From: Ciona savignyi
Lineage: Eukaryota; Chordata; Ascidiacea; Phlebobranchia; Cionidae
DNA length: 64,000 bases
Direction: 5' to 3'
Assembly: GCA_000149265.1 (NCBI GenBank)
Contig: CH003340.1
Span: 278,359-342,358, forward strand
The notes below the pieces were generated by a model. That model was not told the DNA's origin. It was given only the letters and a program-made list of their open reading frames with translations, and searched no databases. A program made the position numbers and the translations under genes. Shown here one piece after another: positions 21,419 through 33,400 of the stretch (position 1 is its first letter; every line of letters starts with the position of its first letter).

Positions 21419-24400
21419 CTGCATTATAAGAACAATTGTGAGAAGGCTAGACGGACCATCTAAATTCTAAACCATATTTTATATTATAATGTGCTAATAT
21501 TTAACTTTCAAATTACTAAGTAGTGCTAAATCATATTTTATATTATAATGTGCTAATATTTAACGCCCTTTCAATTACTAAGTAGTGCTTATCGGCGCTA
21601 AAAATACACGGCTTTATAAAACTATGTTTATCAAAAACCCAAAGTAGTAAAAAGGTGATAAAAACATATGATCTAAAAATGTAGTCAGGTTGGTTATGAA
21701 AAAAGACGATCTTAAAAATAGGGTTTATTTCTATTAAAATATTTTTTGTGTTGCCGAATAGCGCTATTTTCATATACGATTTATATACGGCACGTCATTT
21801 AAAAGAGGGACTAGTAACTAGCGTAACACCAGTCCGAAACTTAGCCCAGAAAAGAAAAATATGGTATTATCACCAAAAACTTACGCGTGCAATTCATTCC
21901 ATCTCCGTAGTAATACTTATTACAAACACATATATATGATCCAACGTTATTAATGCAATTCGCATTTGGATCGCAGTGATTATTTTCCAAGCATTCATTG
22001 GTGTCCACGCAATTGTCGAGGAAGCTATCTTCGGGCCTAAAAAATCCAAAATTCATTAAAGGAAATTTTATAACAGATTAGCCTAATAGAAACTTAGCGG
22101 AAATCGTTGATGTTTAACTAAAAAAATCTAATGTTCAACGCAGTAATCGGGGTACTAGAAAGTGAGCGCCGTGTTTCAGGTCTTAATCCAAGGACGCGGT
22201 TATTGTCGATTGTTTAAATGTATGTAGTTTTAGTATTAGGCGCAATCAGGAAAGATGACAACCCTGTATCTGCCATGAAGTTTTACTGAAAGCCTTCTGT
22301 ACTGACCAAAATACAATAAAAGCTTCAAAATAAACTTAAAACTGAAAAATAATAATAAACTCGTACATTGTTACGTCATAGAGCTACTCCGGTAAGTCGA
22401 AATCAACATTAGAAAGTAGGTCAGGTTGCGCAATACAAAAATATACATAGCAAAAGTTTACATCAGGTTTGTGACAGTGAGCTCTAGGTAATCTGACGAT
22501 TTTCCATGCGATTTTTCCATCTAAGGGAATAGAACGTAAATATCCTACGGCAAATTCCTCTTAAGTAATTTCGAATCTTTTACGTAGATAGCATCGTTAC
22601 ATCACAAAATATAATATTAAATATACTTTGATATAGTCTCGCCCACCTTTCATATCCTTCAATGCAATCGCACGAAAAGCCACCAAAGTAGTTCCTGCAC
22701 GTCGTCAGCTCCAAATCGCAGTCGTGAATTTCGGAGGCGCATTCGTTGACGTCATAGCACGAGATGCCGTCGCCATGGAACCCACTGAAACACAAGCACG
22801 AATACGAACCAATGATGTTGAGGCATTCAGCATTTGCATCGCAGTTGTTTTCGGCTGCGCATTCGTTCAAATCATCGCAAGTTCGTCCATCGCCTCTGTA
22901 CCCAGGTAAACAAGTACACTGGTACGAACCTAGGTACAACAAAGTTTATTGCTTATAGACTTCATACCAAACAGTAAATTTGTACAGAAGAATATACTAG
23001 AAATACATTTTTGTTATATTTTCGTTTTAACCAGGGATGGGCAACTTATCTAGTCGACGGGTAAGATGAGGGAAAATGTTCTTGATGAGTCGGAACATTA
23101 CATGAATTGTATTCAATCTTAATTATAAGGTATGGTGAGATCCAAACCGGACCCGGCCCGCGGGCTGTATGTTGCTTATGTCTGATTAAAACGAAGATCC
23201 ACAATAAAATTTTTAAGGCTTATTTTGCAAAATCAAATTTCGGATTAAGGATACAATTTCTTCGCGTTCATGACTAGAATGTTTAATTGGATCCAATTAT
23301 GTAATAAGGTAAACACTTTACAAACCTATTGTGTTTGAACACAGAGAATGTTCAGCGCATTCATTTGAAGTAATATTTAAACATTCGTCGACATCTGTAC
23401 ATTGAATTCCATCGCCGCGGAATCCATTGTTGCAAATGCAAGAAAACGATCCTTCAATATTGTTACACGCAGCGTTTTGATGACAGTTGTGCTCAACGAG
23501 ACATTCGTTAATATCTTCGCAATATTTTCCATTCCCGTGATACCCGTCACGACATTCACATGAATAACTTCCTTCGTGATTGATGCAAATTGCATTTTCA
23601 TGGCATTCGTTAGTGGTTGAACATTCATCAACGTCATCGCATGATTTTCCATCCCCGTGATACCCGTCACGGCATTCACATGAATAACTTCCTTCGTGAT
23701 TGATGCAAATTGCATTTTCATGACATTCGTTAGTGGTTGAACATTCATCAACGTCATCGCATGATTTTCCATCTCCGCGATAGCCGTCACGACATTCACA
23801 TGAATAACTTCCTTCGTGATTAATGCAAATTGCATTTTCATGACATTCGTGAGTGTTTGAACATTCATCAACGTCATCACATGATTTTCCACCTCCGCGA
23901 TAGCCGTCACGACATTCACATGAATAACTTCCTTCGTGATTGATGCAAATTGCATTTTCATGACATTCGTTAGTGGTTGAACATTCATCTACGTCATCAC
24001 ATGATTTTCCATCTCCGCGATAGCCGTCACGACATTCACATGAATAACTTCCTTCGTGATTGATGCAAATTGCATTTTCATGACATTCGTTAGTGGTTGA
24101 ACATTCATCTACGTCATCGCATGATTTTCCATCTCCGTGATAGCCGTCACGACATTCACATAAATAACTTCCTTCGTGATTAATGCAAATTGCATTTACA
24201 TGACATTCGTGAGTGTTTGAACATTCATCTAAGTCATCACATGATTTTCCATCACCGTGATACCCATCACGGCATTCACATGAATAACTTCCTTCATGAT
24301 TATTGCAAGTTGCATTTTCATGACATTCGTTAGTGGTTGAACATTCATCTACGTCATCGCATGATTTTCCATCACCGTGATATCCATCACGACATTCACA

Positions 24401-27400
24401 TGAATAACTTCCTTCGTGATTAATGCAAATTGCATTTTCATGACATTCGTGAGTGGTTGAACATTCATCTACGTCATCACATGATTTACCATCTCCGTGA
24501 TACCCATCACGACATACACATGCATAACTTCCTTCGTGATTGATACAAATTGCATTTTCATGACATTCGTGAGGGGTTAAACATTCATCTACGTCATCGC
24601 ATGATTTTCCATCTCCGTGATAGCCGTCACGACATTCACATGAATAACTTCCCTGATGATTGATGCAAGATGCATTCACATGACATTCGTGAGTGTTTAA
24701 ACATTCATCTACGTCACTACATGATTTTCCATCACCGTGATATCCATCACGACATTCACATGAATAACTTCCTTCGTGATTGATGCAAATTGCATTTTCA
24801 TGACATTCGTTAGTGGTTGAACATTCATCTACGTCATCGCATGATTTTCCATCACCGTGATACCCATCACGACATACACATGAATAACTTCCTTCGTGAT
24901 TAATGCAAGATGCATTTACATGACATTCGTGAGGGGTTGAACATTCATCTACGTCACTACATGATTTTCCATCTCCGTGATACCCGTCACGGCATTTACA
25001 TGAATATCTTCCTTCGTGATTAATGCATGTTGCATTTTCATGACATTCGTGAGTGTTTAAACATTCATCCACGTCTTCACATGATTTTCCATCACCGTTA
25101 TACCCATCATGACATTTACATGAATAACTCCCTTTGTGATTAATGCAGGTTGCATTTACATGACATTCGTGAGTGTTTAAACACTCATCTACGTCATCGC
25201 ATGATTTTCCATCACCGTGATAGCCGTCACGACATTCACATAAATAACTTCCTTCGTGATTGATACAAATTGCATTTTCATGACATTCGTGAGTGTTTGA
25301 ACATTCATCTACGTCACTACATGATTTTCCATCACCGTGATATCCATCACGGCATTCACATGAATAACTTCCTTTGTGATTAATGCAAGTTGCATTTTTA
25401 TGACATTCGTGAGTGTTTGAACATTCATCTACGTCACTACATGATTTTCCATCACCGTGATATCCATCACGGCATTCACATGAATACCTTCCTTTGTGAT
25501 TGATACAAATTGCATTTACATGACATTCGTGGATGTTTAAACATTCATCCACGTCATCGCATGATTTTCCATCTCCGTGATAGCCGTCACGACATTTACA
25601 TAAATAACTTCCTTCGTGATTGATGCAAATTGCATTTTCATGACATTCGTGAGTGTTTGAACATTCATCTACGTCACTACATGATTTTCCGTCACCATGA
25701 TATCCATCACGGCATTCACATGAATAACTTCCTTCGTGATTAATGCAAGTTGCATTTTCATGACATTCGTGAGTGTTTGAACATTCATCTACGTCACTAC
25801 ATGATTTTCCATCACCGTGATATCCATCACGGCATTCACATGAATAAGTTCCTTCGTGATTGATGCAAGTTGCATTTTCATGACATTCGTGAGTGTTTGA
25901 ACATTCATCTACGTCACTACATGATTTTCCGTCACCATGATATCCATCACGGCATTCACATGAATAACTTCCTTCGTGATTAATGCAAGTTGCATTTTCA
26001 TGACATTCGTGAGTGTTTGAACATTCATCTACGTCACTACATGATTTTCCATCACCGTGATATCCATCACGGCATTCACATGAATAAGTTCCTTCGTGAT
26101 TGATGGAAGTTGCATTTTCATGACATTCGTGAGTGTTTGAACATTCATCTACGTCTTCACATGATTTCCCATCCCCGTGATACCCATCACGACATTCACA
26201 TGAATAACTTCCTTCGTGATTAATGCAAGTTGCATTTTCATGACATTCGTGAGTGTTTGAACATTCATCTACGTCACTACATGATTTTCCATCACCGTGA
26301 TATCCATCACGGCATTCACATGAATAAGTTCCTTCGTGATTGATGCAAGTTGCATTTTTATGACATTCGTGAGTGTTTGAACATTCATCTACGTCTTCAC
26401 ATGATTTCCCATCCCCGTGATACCCATCACGACATTCACATGAATAACTTCCTTCGTGATTGATACAAATTGCATTTTCATGACATTCGTGGGTGTTTAA
26501 ACATTCATCAACGTCTTCACATGATTTTCCATCACCGTGATACCCATCACGGCATTCACATGAATAACTTCCCTCGTGATTAATGCAAGTTGCATTTTCA
26601 TGACATTCGTGAGTGTTTAAACATTCATCAACGTCTTCACAAGATTTTCCATCTCCGTGATACCCGTCACGACATTCACATGAATAACTTCCTTGATGAT
26701 TAATGCAAGTTGCATTTTCGTGACAATTGTTTTCTACTCGGCATTCATTGACATCTACGCAGTAATGGCCATCGCCTCGGAACCCAGTAATGCATTGGCA
26801 CTCAAAGCTGCCGATGGCGTTGAAGCATCTAGCGAAGGGATGACATGAATCCGGACCCAAACACTCGTTTATATCGCTGCATAAATCTCCGCTCCCTTGA
26901 AAGCCCTTGTTACAATTGCACCTGTACGAACCTGGGGAATCGTCTCATCTTACAACTATGAAAACTTACTAACTTACAATGTTGATCACCCCACACGCAC
27001 TTGTAAAAGACAACCGGTAATCTACACATGCTCTTTAAGAAAATATGATATTTCACTACACAACATGACTTTTATACTGCTTTGCAAGTGAAGCATCTAC
27101 AAGTGTCGAAAAAGCTAATCTTAGAACAATGGTAAATTTCCCTTTTAAAACAACAAGATTGGATATAAACTGACTATTGTGTGATGTTGGTAACACTTCT
27201 GGATCGTTTTGTAACGCAGTCAACATGCTAAAAGGCAATGATATTTAAAAATCCTTCAGCCCTGGTTCTTGCTTAATACGTTTTCATGCAAAATATGGGC
27301 AACAATACAAACTGACAAACAGAAAAGCATACAACGAAAGTTCAAACGAACAAGTAAAAAAATATCGCTGTAACAGAAAAATAAAGTCATGCAAAACGAA

Positions 27401-30400
27401 ACAAATAACTCGTATGCAAGGCACGCCATAAAACGCAAACAACAATCCAACAATAAATAATAAAGCTTTAAAAAAGCGACGAGCAAGACCGACCATTCCC
27501 GGTAAAACCAAGTTCACACAAGCAATCGAAAGCACCTTCGGTGTTGATGCATGTAGCATTCTGGTGGCAACCACTCAGTTCTGGATCCAGGCACTCGTTG
27601 ACATCAACACATTCGATCATTCCGTCTCCCATGTAGCCGCCTCTGCAACTGCACTGGAAACTGCCGGCTATATTCCTGCAGATGGCCTTGGAGTGGCAAA
27701 GACCGGCTACACACTCATTGGTGTCCCCGCACACATGACCATTACCTTCGAACCCGACATTGCATTGACAGCTGTAGGAACCTTGGAGACATTGTGTTTG
27801 AAATTCGAATGATAAAAGTGGTCTGAGTGAGTGTGTGATAAGGCATAAGTTCAAGCATTGGACTGGTTAAAAACAGCTCTTTTATAACTGTCGATTTTCT
27901 CATTGTACTATTTTCTTAACATACTATGGTACTACTGCCTTATAACAGTATAAAAAGCTAAAAAGACGCATTAATATGAACAACCATCTATCCGCTGGGT
28001 TCAAGCAATGTCCGTAAAGTGCCTTGCCCAAGGACACAACCGACTAGCTAGCGACCAGGTTGCAGGTGCGAAGGAACATGTCTATCATATACAACACACT
28101 GCAATATCTCCGGTAACCCGACGATAGGCGCGAGGTGATCTGACGATTGCCGGTATGTTAACCCAATGGTTTTCCCATTCACGGGGATAAAGATGAATAT
28201 CCTATCCTATCCTAACCTATCCTGTCATGGTCCGACAGATTAATCTGATTTAGTACGTTGCCCTTTACCGAGGGTTTGTGGTACGACACTGATCACTAGC
28301 TAGTCTCTTGTGTCCTTGGGTAAGGCACTTAACGGACATTTCCTGAACCCAACGGATTAATGGGTACTACTAAATTGAAGGAACGTGTAAATCATACATA
28401 ACACACTGCAATACCTCTGGTAACTCAACGGTGGGCGCGAGCTCATCTGACGATTGGCCTTGTGTTAACCCCCTTGGTTTTCTCATTCACGTGGATTAAC
28501 ATGAATATCCTATCCTATTCTAACCCAGTTTTTCGACAAATGATTGCGATTGAACTATGATTAAACTTAGTTTTCCCAATCAATGCACAAGCACATCTAT
28601 TCTAACCTGTATTTTGTGACTAGAATTAAACTGTACATTATTTCTGCTTTACTTCTATAGAGTGAAGAATGCTGATGTACGTCACTTATATTTCAAATTG
28701 AATACGTTACCGATAGTATTGGTGCACTGAGCATCAGCTGAGCAGGTCAGGTTACTGAGGCATTCATTCACATCTGAACATTCCAAGCCGTTTCCTTGAT
28801 AGCCTTCATTGCACTGGCAATTGTATGATCCTGGAACATACAAATAAATCAAATATATTACCCTTAACGTATAATTTAGGATATGTTTATATAGGAGGAT
28901 TGGAAAAAGCAGAAGACATAATCACACTTGCATTGGCGAATTACCTTGTACCCACCGTGGGACTACGGCAACTGTTGTAATGTGTTATATATAATTGATA
29001 CATTTAAACTGTTTTGCAATTTTTTTACGCCCTATGAATTTACACATTCATGAGAATAAACATTAATATCCTATATTCATATTAACATCCTATATCCACA
29101 AGTAGGCATACCATATTAATTCCAAACCTTGAGTATTAATACAGATGGCATCAGCATGGCAAGTATGGGACACTAAACATTCATCAATATCTGCACAAGA
29201 ATTTGAAGAAACTTCGAAAATAAATCCTTGCATGCACGCACAGGTGAAAGAACCATCTGTGTTTTGACATAACCTGTTTCCAACTGTGCACGGTGTTGTA
29301 GCCGCTCCACATTCATCAATGTCTGAATAGTATGAGATTAAGAATATGTATGCTCATTATTGAGTTTAACTTGTGTTTAGTTAATTTTATACATAATGTT
29401 TATGCCCATTATTTAATAAATCTTATGTTTAGTTAATATTATACATAAATTAAATGCTACTTTTTCATTAAACTTGTGTTTAAAATATAATATACATATT
29501 GTATATTAATTGTTTAATTACTGTTGTTCATAATTAACTTGTGCATAATTTGTATTCTAATTTGATTAAAACTTATTATCATTAAACATGTTTTGTTCAA
29601 ATTGGTCAAATTAGTTTTCTCTATTGGTGGTATACATCACATTTCGGGGTAAAGATTATACAATTGAAACTATGCGCTTCCAAGTTGTGGTTTAGGGCAA
29701 GGCACTTAGGGGTCATCAACTAACCTAGTAGTTGAGCATAAACTGTAGCATGTTCTCTTTCGATGTTAGGCCATGTTCTACTTTTTCTTTTTTACTCACA
29801 GTGAATAACATGAGTATGTTCTCTTTATCCGGTTTGGTTATTTTACCATGTATTCCAATATTGCAGGCATTCAACGCCACCATCCTGATAAATAACAAGA
29901 ACATACCTGCACAGGTGAAGCCATCCCCACTATATCCATTGTTACAGGAACAAGAGAAAGAATTGTTGGTGTCTCTGCATGTAGCATGGAGGTGACAGGT
30001 ATGTGTGCCTAGGATGCATTCATTCCGTTCTGGGACTAAAAAAACAAACAAATTTAATTCAAAAATCTGGATAAATTCCAAGAGCAAAAATATGAAAAAA
30101 TGGGTGAACTAAAACAGCAGGAACGTTTCAATCATACACGATACACTACAAAAGCTCTATTAATCTCACACTAGGTTTAAACTGATGATTGCCAGTCTGA
30201 TAATACCTTCATTTTTATAGAGATAAAAATTAATATCCAATCCTACATAACAAGCCTAACAAGGTAAAATGTCAAATAAGCCTACTATTAATGTATATGT
30301 AGGTGACTGTATTCTTTGTGTAAAATTAATTTCTTCCATTTGAAAAACTAATAAAAAAAGAAGCAAAATTGAAAATGCAGCGTTACTTACTAATGCATAG

Positions 30401-33400
30401 TCTTCCATTTCCTTGGTAACCGGCATTGCAGTTGCACTGATAAGCACCCAATGTATTTGAGCATGTAGCCTCGCTATGGCATCTATGGGTGGCCAGTTGG
30501 CACTCATCCAAATCTATAAAGAGCATAATGCTAAATACCAGAAAATAAAACAGTGTAATGAACATAAAGATATCTTCATTTTTAGATAAAGTTTTATATA
30601 AATTATTTACAGGTTGGATGTTATTACAGGTTGTATGTTAATATTCCATGTAAGAATAAATGTATAATTGACTTTAATATTAACATGTGTTTTTTTCATA
30701 CTTCTATTGCAAAGAAGTCAGCTCTAACATCTATGCAGTTGTTTGAATATATTTAATCGAACAAAAAGTTTGCATACTTTTCTAAGCAGGGAAGGCACGT
30801 CACAAAAGTTATCATCTTCTACTTACCTATACATATATTTCCCATGGATGCAAAGCCCTTTGGACACAAGCAGTGATAGTCGCCAACTGAATTGACGCAC
30901 ACTGCGTTAGCTGAGCAGTTGTGGTTCCCATCGGTGCATTCATTGATATCTGAAAACATTAGTAACATGAGATTTTTGGAAAGAAAACAAAGCAAACGGG
31001 TGTATTGCAAATCATGGGGTGGTTTAAACACAAAAAGAAACAAAATCACACGGTGGGTGGAAGTATGAGACTGTAACACATAATGGAAAGATTTAATTTT
31101 TTTTTGTGAGGTAGGGATTTTTGCATTAAAATATTAAACATAGTTGCACATAGCTTGTGTGGAAAAAAGGATTGGATATTCAAATTTATCCCTGTGAATG
31201 TGAATACGGGCAATCTTCAAATTACCCTGTGTCCACTGTTGGGTTACCAGAGCTATGACAGTGAGTTGTATATGATTCATATGTTTCTACTGTTTTAATT
31301 TAACCCATTGGTTAGGACAAAGTCAGATAAGTACCTTTAATAAAGAAACAACTGACAAGCTAGCACCTGGTTTCAAACTAGAAATGATTCAATTGACATT
31401 CTAAGTGACTGAGCTTATTGCCCAGACAAGGGCCTATATGGCGTTATATATTATTTTCCATCCAAGGACAGCTGTCAAAGCTATTCCACCGGTACCTTAC
31501 AATTTGGTTCAAACCAGTAATAACCATTGGATTGGAGCAATGGCCTATAATCTGCCCAAAGACACTTGCAAATAGGTGATAGACTTTAAATATTAAATCC
31601 GACAGCCGCAAGTAAGACGGTGAATACAACTTACCTACACACTCCATCGCATTGAGTTGGTAACCCGGTTTGCAAACACAAGAGTATGATCCATTGTTGT
31701 TCACACAGTCGGTGAGTTCACTACATGTGGCCGATCCAATCTCACATTCATCGATGTCTGAGGAATAAATTGCATGCTTATTAAGGAATGTTGAAATTTT
31801 TAAAATACTTTTAGTCGAAAAAATACACTATTTTAAAAATCATCAAGTTTAGAATAGATACAACAAAATTAATGAAATTGAAAGTAGCAAAAAACATAGA
31901 AACTTACCTCTGCAGTTATTTATGTTGCCTGTGAAACCAGGCAAGCAAGCGCAAACAAAAGACCAGGGGTGTTGACGCAGGAATCTGGACAGGGTCGGTC
32001 TTGTGTAAAACATTCATCCACATCTGTGTTCGAACTCATGTCATTTTTTTTTATTTTTTTTTGGTAATTCTGATGTTTGTGGTCAATTTTATATAACCAT
32101 AGTATATCTCGGGGGTCCAACCAAAAGTAAAGAAATGCCTAGCCTATAATACAACACACTGCAATAACTGGGGTAAGCAGATAATGGGCGCTATGTAATG
32201 TGACGATTGCCGTGGTGACAACTCCTTGCGTTTTTCTATACATGGGAATAAAACGTGAATATCCTATCCTAATTTTTGATTTAAATCTTTTTAATAAAAT
32301 AATAACTTAATTAATTAGTTATTTATATAATCTTTTTTATAAAAAAAAATAATTTAATTAATTATTTAAATAAAAATATTAAAAAAAAATAGTTTAATTA
32401 ATTGTTTTTTACTTATAATTAAGTTTTGAGGATTATGTTTTCTCACCATAACATGCGGAACCATCCCCAGTATAACCAGTAATACAAGTGCAAGTATAGG
32501 AACCAATCGTGTTTTGGCACTGAGCATTGATATGGCAGACGTTGTTGCTACTTGCACACTCATCAGCATCTGAAACATAACAACAAAATCACTTAGAAGA
32601 ATTTAGAGTAAGTGAACTCTAGAGTGCCTGCTTGCTCATAGGATGGATAGGGTAGGATAGCCCAGTAAGTCTGGCGGTTTAGTGCGACACCTTTCAGCCA
32701 AAGGGTTGCAGGTTCGAAACTAGTTGCTAGCCAGTCGGTTGTGTCCTTGGGCAAGGCACTTAACGGACATTGCCTGAACCAAGCGGATTATTGGGTTCTA
32801 CTAAATTGAAGGAACGTCTATATCCTACACAACACACTACTCCGGTAACCCGAAGGTGGGCGAGGGGTGATCTGACGATTGCCCGTGTGTTAACCCCCTG
32901 GTTTTCCCATTCACGGGGATAAACATGAATATCCTATCCTAAAGTATCCCTATAAACATGTGTATTTTATCGAGCTGTTACAATACTGAATCTAAAATAG
33001 TTCACTCATCTCACCTGTACATGGAGAACCTGTGAAACCTGGTATGCATGAACATCTCGGACCTTGTTTCAAATTCTCACAAACTTCATTCACTCCACAC
33101 ACAATCGTAGTGCAACGGTCACTCACTGTCAGGTAAAGTTTGTTTGATAAAAAGAGCGTTGGTAAAAATTACAAAGAGTTTTTGTGTTTTTACTATTTTG
33201 AATAAAATAATAATCGTTTATCTTTATCTCCCTCACCAAAACCATGAAACAAAAATTGTAAATTAAAACTAACCTTTATTTTTTGTACCAACTAATTTTC
33301 TTCGGAATCATAATGACCAATTACATTACATTTATAATCCAAGCGGCCTTTATATTATCAAGCACCTGAAGTTGTCAAAGTGTAAACTCCATCGCTCATC

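Noticed and set aside
23377-23988. Second long open frame (203 codons) antisense-frame overlapping the EGF array
   Set aside because: It is the +1 shadow of the 120-bp repeat. A period divisible by three keeps any stop-free frame open across units.
23516-26755. Regular repeat array resembling CRISPR
   Set aside because: Units are 120 bp, contiguous, without spacers, and encode EGF domains in a eukaryotic gene.
27256-27574. Overlapping minus-strand frames after exon 35
   Set aside because: T-rich, no EGF cysteine pattern; looks like intron sequence.
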